Origin: Clostridiales bacterium
Lineage (GTDB): Bacteria; Bacillota; Clostridia; Oscillospirales; Oscillospiraceae
Assembly (NCBI GenBank): GCA_003522945.1
Contig: DPHR01000006.1
Location: forward strand, 5,949 to 12,803
Direction of reading: 5' to 3'
Length of the DNA: 6,855 nucleotides
The notes under the pieces were generated by a model. The model had not been told where the DNA came from and did not search any database. It worked only from the letters and a program-made list of their open reading frames with translations. How positions within the stretch are numbered: the stretch's first letter is position 1; each line of letters begins with the position of its first letter. The position numbers and the translations under genes are program-made. Shown in pieces: positions 1-6,053 of this stretch.

Positions 1-402
1 GCCGGTGTCCGGCTGGGAGATGAGAAGATTATCGATATCCACGCCGAGCGCGCGGGCATACGCGGGCTCGAGCGCGTGTTCCACGTCGATATACGCGGCC
101 TCGCCGCCGCTCTTCTGGGCGCTGGCGACGATGTGCAGCGCGAGCGTCGTCTTGCCGCAGGATTCGGGGCCGTAGATCTCAACGATGCGGCCGCGCGGCA
201 CGCCGCCGATGCCGAGCGCGAGATCAAGCGAAAGAGAGCCGGTGGGGATCGCCTCCACGTTCACGGCAATGTCATCGCCGAGACGCATGATCGCGCCCTT
301 GCCATAATTCTTTTCGATTTGAGCGAGCGCGGTCTCCAGCGCTTTTTTCTTGTCGGTCGCCACAGCGGCGGCCGGAGCGGCGGCCTTTTTCTTTTCTGCC
401 AT
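1..402 (-). CDS. recA: RecA recombinase, N-terminal 134 residues (cut by window edge)
   Basis: RecA forms ATP-dependent filaments on single-stranded DNA, pairs homologous strands and, in the SOS response, stimulates LexA self-cleavage. The 134 codons seen are open to the left edge; the family is usually about 350 residues, so roughly 60% lies outside. Visible landmarks are an Ala/Lys-rich N-terminal tail (residues 4-20), the helix ending in NYGKGAIMRLG (32-42), the PTGSLSLDLALGIGG stretch (53-67), Walker A GPESCGKTT (78-86), the DVEHALEPAYARALGVD segment (106-122) with Glu108 at the position of the catalytic glutamate of E. coli RecA, and the SQPDTG motif (129-134). Walker A has Cys82 where E. 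coli has Ser. The ATG at 402 is preceded by a GAGG Shine-Dalgarno at 411-414 with 8-base spacing. That site overlaps the TGA of prmC, so translational coupling is likely. No SOS box is visible just upstream. Confidence 0.97.
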   Translation of the reverse strand, partial: MAEKKKAAAPAAAVATDKKKALETALAQIEKNYGKGAIMRLGDDIAVNVEAIPTGSLSLDLALGIGGVPRGRIVEIYGPESCGKTTLALHIVASAQKSGGEAAYIDVEHALEPAYARALGVDIDNLLISQPDTG

Positions 403-412
403 GATGCTTCCC

Positions 413-1300
413 TCACATTTCTTCAGAATCGGTAGGAATCGGTTTCTTTTTCTGTGCGTAAATGACGCGCTCGGTGCCGAGCGTGTCGAGCGTGCAGCCG
501 AGATTGTGGAATCCAGCCTCGAGAAGCAGCGCGCGCACATCCGCCGCCTGCCCCTCTCCGACTTCAAATATAATCCATCCGCCGTCCTTTAAAACGGACT
601 TCCAGTTTTGCAGGACGCTGCGGTAAAATACGAGACCGTCCTCGCCGCCGTCAAGCGCGAGCATGGGTTCCCAGTCGCGGACGGACGTGTCCAGCGCTTG
701 GCACTCTTCCTCGGTGATGTACGGCGGATTGCACGCGATAAGATCAAAATTCTGCATCCGGAGCGGGGGCGGGGCGAGAGCGTCCGCCTCGAGCGCAACG
801 GCGCGCGGATTGAGCCGGTGCAGGGAGATATTCTTGCGTGTAACGGAAAGCGCCTCGGGACTTATATCGGCAAAAATGACGCGCGCCTTCGGGAGATTGA
901 CGCCCAGCGCGCAGCCGATGCACCCGCTGCCGCAGCAGAGATCGAGGATCCGCGGTTCGGGAACATCCTTCAGAATTTCCAGTGCCGTGAAAACGAGCGG
1001 CTCGGTATCCATGCGGGGAATGAGTACCGCGGGCGTTACGATCATTTCCAGCCCGAAAAACTCCCATTTTCCGGCGATATACGCCAGCGGCTCGCCGGAA
1101 AGACGCCGCTGCAAAAGCTTCTCCGCGGCCTTTTCCGCCTCGTCACCGGCGTACATATACATCCGTGCAATGAGCTGCGCGTCGGTATATCCGGCGCCCT
1201 GCGCGAGCAGACGCCGGGCTTCGAGCGCATATTCTTCCACGCCGGCCTCCTTGAGCGCGCGGCGCATGGCGAGATACAGCTCATTATAGGTCTTTGCCAA
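413..1300 (-). CDS. prmC: Peptide chain release factor N5-glutamine methyltransferase PrmC
   Basis: PrmC is a cytosolic SAM-dependent enzyme that methylates the glutamine of the GGQ motif in release factors RF1 and RF2, which improves translation termination. The 295-residue product is of usual family length. Residues 1-75 form the helical N-terminal release-factor-binding domain. The linker motif LIPRMDTE (93-100) follows, then SAM motif I LDLCCGSGCIG (119-129), the acidic post-motif FADISPEAL (143-151), and the diagnostic NPPY catalytic motif (191-194) within ACNPPYITEEE. The start is a TTG at 1300 with a well-spaced AGAGGGG site; the first in-frame ATG is 11 codons later and would cut into the first helix. 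The usual linker motif is LIPRPDTE or LIPRPETE, so Met97 is an oddity. The short tail KKKPIPTDSEEM lies outside the conserved fold. The family often sits between a DUF1385 gene and prfA; here recA follows instead. Confidence 0.96.
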   Translation of the reverse strand: MAKTYNELYLAMRRALKEAGVEEYALEARRLLAQGAGYTDAQLIARMYMYAGDEAEKAAEKLLQRRLSGEPLAYIAGKWEFFGLEMIVTPAVLIPRMDTEPLVFTALEILKDVPEPRILDLCCGSGCIGCALGVNLPKARVIFADISPEALSVTRKNISLHRLNPRAVALEADALAPPPLRMQNFDLIACNPPYITEEECQALDTSVRDWEPMLALDGGEDGLVFYRSVLQNWKSVLKDGGWIIFEVGEGQAADVRALLLEAGFHNLGCTLDTLGTERVIYAQKKKPIPTDSEEM

Positions 1301-1306
1301 TCCTAA

Positions 1307-1313
1307 CCCCTCT
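1307..1313 (-). promoter_or_regulatory. Ribosome-binding site that fixes the TTG start of prmC
   Basis: On the minus strand the sequence reads AGAGGGG, then six bases, then TTG at 1300. This good Shine-Dalgarno match at normal spacing supports the non-ATG start. The later in-frame ATG (1265-1267) has no comparable site directly upstream. An A-tract lies between this site and the DUF1385 stop codon. Confidence 0.75.
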
Positions 1314-1318
1314 TTTTT

Positions 1319-2272
1319 TTACCAGGCGTCCGAGCCTTTTTCTTCCGGGAGAACGAGCTTGAGCGACTCGATGGCGACTTCGAGCATGGAGTCGTCCGGC
1401 TCGGCGGTCGTCAGATGCTGCACGGCCTTGCCCGGCGCGGAGGCGATGCGGGCAAGCGCGCTGTCGCTCCGGCCCGCCCACTTGATGATCTCATAGCTGA
1501 TCGAAACGACGACCGGCAGAAGCAGCAGATGCAGGCCCATGCGCGCGAGCGTCCCTTCGGTGCGCACGAAGGAGAAAACAAGAATGCTGATAAAAATCAC
1601 GATAAAGAGAAAGCTCGTTCCGCACCGCGGATGGAAGCGCGACTGCATGCGCGCGTTCTCCACCGTGAGCGGAAGTCCTGCTTCGTAGCAGAAAATGGTT
1701 TTATGCTCCGCGCCGTGATACATCCACACGCGCTTCATATCCGGGATCATCGAGCAGAGCTTGAGATATCCGAGAAAGATCGCAAGGCGGAAAATACCCT
1801 CGGCAAGACCGCGCCATACGCCGAGCGGGACGAGCCGGTTCAAAAGACCCGCGAGAAACGTCGGCAGCAGGGCGAAAAGCCCGACGGAGAGCGCGATGCC
1901 GAGCACGACCGCGGTATAGAGAATAATCTTTTCCGCCGTCTCGTCCGAAAAATGCTTCTGGATCCAGAGATCAAATTTATCCGGCTCGCTCTGCTCGTCC
2001 TCCGGCTGCTGCTCGGCGGACCAGGTGATCGCCTTTACGCCGTTGACCATGGAGTCAAGAAAATTCACCACGCCGCGGATGAACGGATATCCCATCCACG
2101 GGTGCTTGTCCTTGCTGAGCTTGAGCGGATCAACGCGGGAGACAAGCGTACCGTCGCTCTTGCGGCAGACGATGGCCTGCCGGTCAACACCGCGCATGAG
2201 AATGCCCTCAATGAGCGCCTGCCCGCCGATGCTCGTCCGGAAGGGCGCGGGGGTCTTGGATTCCTGTGCCAT
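1319..2272 (-). CDS. DUF1385 family integral membrane protein (YqhQ-like)
   Basis: This 317-residue protein belongs to the DUF1385 family (B. subtilis YqhQ is a member), which is widespread in Firmicutes and has no firmly established biochemical function. Family signatures visible here are GGQALIEGILMRG (16-28), RGVVNFLDSMVNGVKAI (66-82), WMYHGAEHKTIFCYEAG (183-199) and HPRCGTSFLF (214-223). The conserved His/Glu/Cys residues in these motifs hint at metal binding or catalysis, but that is inference. Hydrophobic segments at about 116-147, 153-175, 219-236 and 246-262 predict several membrane passes. The acidic stretch at 86-100 is probably a soluble loop. The ATG at 2272 is chosen because it has a strong AAGGAG site and begins just before the first conserved motif. 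The reading frame stays open further upstream, but that part is low-complexity Arg-rich sequence overlapping the kinase gene. The gene lies 17 bases after the kinase and 18 before prmC. Confidence 0.93.
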   Translation of the reverse strand: MAQESKTPAPFRTSIGGQALIEGILMRGVDRQAIVCRKSDGTLVSRVDPLKLSKDKHPWMGYPFIRGVVNFLDSMVNGVKAITWSAEQQPEDEQSEPDKFDLWIQKHFSDETAEKIILYTAVVLGIALSVGLFALLPTFLAGLLNRLVPLGVWRGLAEGIFRLAIFLGYLKLCSMIPDMKRVWMYHGAEHKTIFCYEAGLPLTVENARMQSRFHPRCGTSFLFIVIFISILVFSFVRTEGTLARMGLHLLLLPVVVSISYEIIKWAGRSDSALARIASAPGKAVQHLTTAEPDDSMLEVAIESLKLVLPEEKGSDAW

Positions 2273-2279
2273 AGAAAAA

Positions 2280-2285
2280 CTCCTT
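2280..2285 (-). promoter_or_regulatory. Ribosome-binding site that fixes the DUF1385 gene start
   Basis: AAGGAG on the minus strand sits seven bases ahead of the ATG at 2272, in the 17-base gap after the kinase stop codon. It settles the start against an in-frame extension reaching back inside the kinase gene. Confidence 0.8.
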
Positions 2286-2289
2286 ATAG

Positions 2290-3795
2290 TTAAGATGCCT
2301 TGCGCGGCAGCGTCACCGTGACGCGCACGCCGCCGCCGGCGGCGTTGGCAATATCGAGCGTGCCGTTGTGCCGCGTGACGATCTCGTCGCACACGGCAAG
2401 GCCGATGCCGCTCCCGCGTTCCTTGGAGGAGCCCTTGAAGAATTTCTTCTTCACCTGCGGCAGCTCCGCCGGCGGAATGCCGGGGCCGTAGTCGCGGATG
2501 CATACGGAGACGGTCGCGTCGTCGTGCGTGATTTTCACGTCGATTTTTTTGCCGTTTTTGCCGTATTTGCAGGCATTATCGAGAATGTTGAGGAACACCT
2601 GCGAGAGCCGCTCGGGGTCGCCGGGGATCTCCGGAAGGTCTTCCTCCGGCGAAACATAGGTCACGGCGAGATCTTCGTGGCGGAAAAGCTCATTATAGGT
2701 ATAAAGGCAATCCTCGACCAGCGCCGGCAGCTCCACGGTGGAAACGTGCAGCGTAAACCGGCCGTCCTGAATGCGCGTGAATTCGAGCAGCTCCTCGACC
2801 ATTTTGGTAAGGCGTCCCGCCTCGCGGGTGATGATCTCGATGCCGCGGCGCGAGTCGCCCCGGATGGCCTCGTCGTAGGCGAGCGTTTCCGCCCAGCCGG
2901 TGATGGCGGTGAGCGGCGTGCGCAGCTCGTGGGAAACGGAGGAGATGAACTCGGTCTGCACACGTTCCGCCTGCGAGAGCTTCTGCGACATATCGTTGAT
3001 CGCGTCGGTCAGCTCGCCGATCTCGTCGTTGTGCGTTTTTTCCACCTGCGCGCCGTAGCTTCCTTCGGCGATGCGGCGGGCAACGCCCGTGAGCGAAGCG
3101 ATCGGTTCGGTGATCGTGCGCAGAAAGTAGAGATTTGAAAAGACGACGATCGCGAGCACCACGAGCCCGATGCCGCCCGCGACGAGCGAGGAGGTGTTCA
3201 CCGCGCGGTCGATGAGCTTGAGACTTGTGATATACCGCATCACGCCGACGACGCTCCCGCTGCCGGAAACGAGCGGCGCGGATACGGCGAGAACCTTTTC
3301 CCCCGTGGAGACGCGCTTGCCCTGCCAGAAGCTGATCTTACCGGAGTCGAGCGCGTTTTTGATATCATCTGAGCCGGGGATCGAACCGGCGGAAATGCCG
3401 GTGGAGGCGATCTCTACGCGTCCCTCGGTGTTGACGAACTGCAATTCGAGCGAATCCTTGTCGTCAAAATTCTCGGCATAGTTGAAGGCGCGCTGATAAA
3501 ACTCCGCGTAGGTGCGGTCCACATAGGACGAAAGAAACGCCGAAGCGGTCTCCGCCTTTGCCTGCAGCGAGGCGCGCGTGGCGGAATAGTAATAGGCCTG
3601 CAGCGAGAGAGTATACGCTGCGAGCGAAATAACGATCGCCAGCAGCACAAGACCGCTTCCGACGAACATGCCGCGGGCGCGGATGGAGCGGAAATGGATA
3701 TCGCGCAGGCGCGGCAGGCGCACCGGTTTCTTGGCGGCTGCGGCGTGGCGGCTTTTTTCTTTTTTTTTGAAAAGGTCAGCGAGCAGCTTCTTCAT
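2290..3795 (-). CDS. Membrane sensor histidine kinase (HAMP, HisKA, HATPase_c)
   Basis: A 501-residue transmembrane histidine kinase expected to autophosphorylate and pass the phosphate to the response regulator encoded just upstream. A basic cytoplasmic N-terminus (1-42, with KKKEK at 10-14) leads into a first membrane helix (about 43-66). An extracytoplasmic region of about 135 residues (67-201), Cache/PAS-like by size and position, precedes the second helix (about 202-225). A HAMP linker (about 226-280) follows. The HisKA H-box is FISSVSHELRTPLTAITG, with His289 as the phosphoacceptor. The N-box is VFLNILDNACKYG (400-412), the G1 box DYGPGIP (435-441), and the F/G2 region KKFFKGSSKERGSGIGLAV (450-468). 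No cytoplasmic PAS domain is apparent between HAMP and HisKA. The ATG at 3795 has a GGAGGA site (3806-3811) at 10-base spacing. The layout resembles PhoR/WalK-type kinases, but the ligand cannot be deduced. Confidence 0.95.
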   Translation of the reverse strand: MKKLLADLFKKKEKSRHAAAAKKPVRLPRLRDIHFRSIRARGMFVGSGLVLLAIVISLAAYTLSLQAYYYSATRASLQAKAETASAFLSSYVDRTYAEFYQRAFNYAENFDDKDSLELQFVNTEGRVEIASTGISAGSIPGSDDIKNALDSGKISFWQGKRVSTGEKVLAVSAPLVSGSGSVVGVMRYITSLKLIDRAVNTSSLVAGGIGLVVLAIVVFSNLYFLRTITEPIASLTGVARRIAEGSYGAQVEKTHNDEIGELTDAINDMSQKLSQAERVQTEFISSVSHELRTPLTAITGWAETLAYDEAIRGDSRRGIEIITREAGRLTKMVEELLEFTRIQDGRFTLHVSTVELPALVEDCLYTYNELFRHEDLAVTYVSPEEDLPEIPGDPERLSQVFLNILDNACKYGKNGKKIDVKITHDDATVSVCIRDYGPGIPPAELPQVKKKFFKGSSKERGSGIGLAVCDEIVTRHNGTLDIANAAGGGVRVTVTLPRKAS

Positions 3796-3819
3796 GGAAT
3801 GCAGATCCTCCGAAGAGTC

Positions 3820-4509
3820 TTAAAGTCCCCACTTGTAACCGTAGCCCCAGACGGTGGTGATGTAGGCGGGCATGGTGGGATCGTCCTCGATCTTGATGCG
3901 AAGACGCCGGATGTTCACGTCCACGATCTTCAGCTCGCCGAAGTAGTCGCGGCCCCATACCTCGTTAAGGATATCCTCGCGGGAGAGCGCCTTGCCGGGA
4001 TTGTCCATAAAGTATTTGATGATGGAAAACTCGATCTGCGTCAGACGCACGCGCTCGCCGTTTTTTTCCAGCGTGCGGTTGCGCGTATTGAGACGGAACG
4101 GCCCCTGCCGGATCTCCCCGGTATCCTCGGCGTCCTGCTCGCCGCCGGTGCGGCGGAAGAGCGCGTCGATGCGGGCGGTCAGCTCGGCGGGGGAGAAGGG
4201 CTTGGTGACATAGTCGTCCGCGCCGGTCATAAGACCGGTGACCTTGTCCATTTCCTGGCTGCGGGCGGTGAGCATGATGATGCCGATGCGCGTGTTGGAC
4301 GCGCGGATACGGCGGCAGACCTCAAAGCCGTCGATATCCGGCAGCATAACGTCCAGCAGCGCCACGCGGATGTCCGGGTGGCGGCGGAGCTGCTCAAGCG
4401 CCATTTCGCCGCAGTCGGCCTCGATCGGCTCATAGCCGCTCCGGCGCAGATTGATGACGACAAAACTTCGGATGTTGGCCTCGTCTTCCAGAACCAGAAC
4501 TTTCTTCAT
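3820..4509 (-). CDS. OmpR/PhoB-family response regulator
   Basis: A 229-residue DNA-binding response regulator, the probable partner of the kinase that begins 24 bases downstream. The receiver domain (1-about 118) has the acidic pair Glu8/Asp9, the phosphoacceptor Asp53 in LLDVMLPDIDGFEV, Thr81 in MLTAR and Lys103 in VTKPF. A short linker rich in Asp and Glu (about 121-134) leads to an OmpR-type winged-helix domain (about 135-229). That domain includes LTQIEFSIIKYFMDNPGK, the recognition-helix region IVDVNIRRLRIKIEDD and the C-terminal wing TTVWGYGYKW. All catalytic residues are present, so it should be active. The start ATG at 4509 has a GGAGGG site at 4522-4527 that overlaps the last codons of the lipoprotein gene. 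Spacing is a longish 12 bases and suggests translational coupling. The regulon is unknown; it may include this operon's own promoter. Confidence 0.96.
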   Translation of the reverse strand: MKKVLVLEDEANIRSFVVINLRRSGYEPIEADCGEMALEQLRRHPDIRVALLDVMLPDIDGFEVCRRIRASNTRIGIIMLTARSQEMDKVTGLMTGADDYVTKPFSPAELTARIDALFRRTGGEQDAEDTGEIRQGPFRLNTRNRTLEKNGERVRLTQIEFSIIKYFMDNPGKALSREDILNEVWGRDYFGELKIVDVNIRRLRIKIEDDPTMPAYITTVWGYGYKWGL

Positions 4510-4518
4510 ATCGGTTTC

Positions 4519-5835
4519 TTACCCTCCAACGACGGAGCCGGAGCTCCAGTCTGTATAAATCACATGAAATCGGCTGCGGATCGTGTTCTCGTCGGTCTTG
4601 CCGTCGAGAATTTTGGCGGCGTACACCGTCGTGCCTTCCTCCTGCAGAAGGAAGCGGTTATCGAGCCTGGCGCGCTCGTACCGGTTTTCGCCGGTGATGG
4701 CGTATACGGCGACATAGTCCTCAAGCGAGCCGTCCGAGCGCAGCCGCGAGAGAATGACCGCGCGCTCGCCGGAAACGCTGTCGTCCCGCCGCACCGTGAG
4801 CCCGACGTCCCAGCCGGACGGCAGCACAAGATACCAGTTGTCCGTAACGCAGTGGTAGGTTGTCATGATCGTGCTCGCGCGGCCCGAAGCGTCGTAGCGG
4901 AACCAGGCGATCGACCAGAAAACCTCGTCCCCGCGGCTGTAGAGCTGCTGCGGGTGCGGGATCTCGGTGGAGCCGTCGCCGTCGATGTCCTGCGCGTATA
5001 CAAGACTGTAGGAGCGGCGCGTTTCGGAGATCTGCGTGGTGCGGTTCATGGTGAGATTGATGAGAGAACCGTCCCGGCAGACAAAGAGATCGGACACAAG
5101 ATCGCCGGTCGTGAGCGTAGACTCCGCGAGCAGCGCGGGCGCGTCCCCGGCGAGCGTCACCATGCGCAGCCGCTGCAGCGCGGAGATACCGGCGCTGAGC
5201 GCCGCCGAGGTCGCCTGCGGTTCCTGCCCGAGCGGGAAGGTGTATTGATCGACAAGATAGGTCGTGCTGTTCGCCGCGCGCAGATTCAAAAGCTCGTCGC
5301 AGCCGTCGCGGTTGATGTCGCCGGTAACGAACTCGGCGCTGTCGGTGCTCAAAAGCACGTCGCCGGACCAGCCCGCGAGAGAATATACGCCCAGAACGGA
5401 CAGACCCGAGGAGATCTGCCATGAGACGAGAAGCTCCTTCTGTCCGTCGCCGGTGAGATCGGCATAGTCGATCCGCCCGATGGACGAGCCTTCGCCGGAG
5501 ATGGAGAGCGCGAGCCGGTATTCGCCGTTTTCGGAATCGTAGATGTTGATCTTGGGGTTCTTCGCGGCGTCGCGGAAGAAGGCGAGCGCCTCGTCGGCGC
5601 CGTCGCCGTCCACGTCGCTGAGCTGCACGCTCTGGCGGTAGCTGCCGTGGATCGGCGCGGCATATTCGCTGCCGGAGGCAAGCTCCTCATCGATGAGCGA
5701 TTGGAGCTGCCGGTATTCCTCCGAGGCCATCGGAAGAGAGAAATATTGATCGATGTTGCCGGAATAGCAGCCGCTCAGACAGAAAAGCAGCGCAGCAAGC
5801 AGCAGAAAAGCCCCCGGCCGGACAAATCGTTTCAT
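4519..5835 (-). CDS. Secreted lipoprotein with FG-GAP/VCBS-like calcium-loop repeats
   Basis: A 438-residue predicted lipoprotein. A basic start (MKRFVRPG), a hydrophobic core (9-20) and the lipobox LSGC with Cys23 indicate lipid attachment at the outer face of the membrane. The mature part contains four loops of the DxDxDG type: DVDGDGADE (74-82), DLTGDGQKE (126-134), DINRDGCDE (173-181) and DIDGDGSTE (283-291). Such loops occur in FG-GAP/VCBS beta-propeller blades, where they usually bind calcium; propeller folding and calcium binding here are inference. No enzyme motif is seen. It is the first gene of the cluster and ends 9 bases before the response regulator, so an accessory role in sensing for the downstream two-component system is plausible but unproven. 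The ATG at 5835 has a GGAG site (5843-5846) at 7-base spacing. I do not recognise a named family member. Confidence 0.9.
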   Translation of the reverse strand: MKRFVRPGAFLLLAALLFCLSGCYSGNIDQYFSLPMASEEYRQLQSLIDEELASGSEYAAPIHGSYRQSVQLSDVDGDGADEALAFFRDAAKNPKINIYDSENGEYRLALSISGEGSSIGRIDYADLTGDGQKELLVSWQISSGLSVLGVYSLAGWSGDVLLSTDSAEFVTGDINRDGCDELLNLRAANSTTYLVDQYTFPLGQEPQATSAALSAGISALQRLRMVTLAGDAPALLAESTLTTGDLVSDLFVCRDGSLINLTMNRTTQISETRRSYSLVYAQDIDGDGSTEIPHPQQLYSRGDEVFWSIAWFRYDASGRASTIMTTYHCVTDNWYLVLPSGWDVGLTVRRDDSVSGERAVILSRLRSDGSLEDYVAVYAITGENRYERARLDNRFLLQEEGTTVYAAKILDGKTDENTIRSRFHVIYTDWSSGSVVGG

Positions 5836-5875
5836 AGTCTATCTCCGTTTTTTCAGTGCATAAGTAGGCAAAACT

Positions 5876-5881
5876 ATATTA
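5876..5881 (-). promoter_or_regulatory. Candidate extended -10 promoter for the lipoprotein/two-component cluster
   Basis: On the minus strand the region reads TGGTAATAT, an extended -10 (TGn followed by TAATAT). It lies about 41 bases upstream of the lipoprotein ATG and gives a predicted start of transcription near 5868 and a short leader. No good -35 is found at 16-18 bases (the best is TTCCAT), as expected for an extended -10 or activator-dependent promoter. The region is AT-rich in GC-rich surroundings. Confidence 0.45.
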
Positions 5882-5927
5882 CCATATCGACGCTAAAAAT
5901 GGAATACCGGAAGCGGAATATTTTTTC

Positions 5928-5956
5928 TTGCCAACGGCACATTTCCGCGGTATAAT
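5928..5956 (+). promoter_or_regulatory. Strong sigma-A-type promoter of tRNA-Leu
   Basis: The -35 is TTGCCA (5928-5933) and the -10 is a perfect TATAAT (5951-5956), separated by exactly 17 bases. A GC-only stretch GCCGCC follows the -10, as in many growth-controlled stable-RNA promoters. The likely start of transcription is A5963, only four bases before the mature tRNA 5' end. An imperfect palindrome (5947-5961) is centred on the -10. Confidence 0.85.
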
Positions 5957-5966
5957 GCCGCCATAC

Positions 5967-6053
5967 GCCGGTGTGGTGGAATTGGCAGACGCCCGGGACT
6001 CAAAATCCCGTGTCCGCAAGGACGTGCGGGTTCGACCCCCGCCACCGGCACCA
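5967..6053 (+). tRNA. tRNA-Leu, anticodon CAA (reads UUG)
   Basis: A complete class II tRNA gene with a 7-bp acceptor stem (GCCGGTG at 5967-5973 with CACCGGC at 6043-6049). The anticodon stem CGGGA/TCCCG encloses the loop CTCAAAA, with anticodon CAA at 6001-6003. A long variable arm is closed by GTCC/GGAC with a GCAA loop, and the T arm is GCGGG-TTCGACC-CCCGC (6026-6042). The discriminator base is A6050 and the terminal CCA is encoded (6051-6053). The long variable arm, anticodon and discriminator A all fit leucine. It stands alone, divergent from the lipoprotein gene, with its own promoter and terminator. Confidence 0.97.

Noticed and set aside
1301..1320. Transcription terminator in the DUF1385-prmC gap (T-tract on the plus strand)
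   Set aside because: On the transcribed minus strand this is an A-tract with no hairpin before it; it is part of the prmC ribosome-site region.
608..2293. Plus-strand open frames opposite prmC and the DUF1385 gene
   Set aside because: They mirror conserved coding sequence on the other strand, show no recognisable domain and have no plausible start signals.
2273..2503. 77-codon N-terminal extension of the DUF1385 gene
   Set aside because: The extension is Arg/His-rich, overlaps the kinase's conserved C-terminal ATPase region in another frame and precedes a strong ribosome site and the family's normal start.
3694..5424. A 576-codon open frame on the plus strand
   Set aside because: It lies opposite three well-supported minus-strand genes (lipoprotein, regulator, kinase), has Arg/Ala/Gly-rich low-complexity composition and no motif, and arises from high GC at third codon positions.
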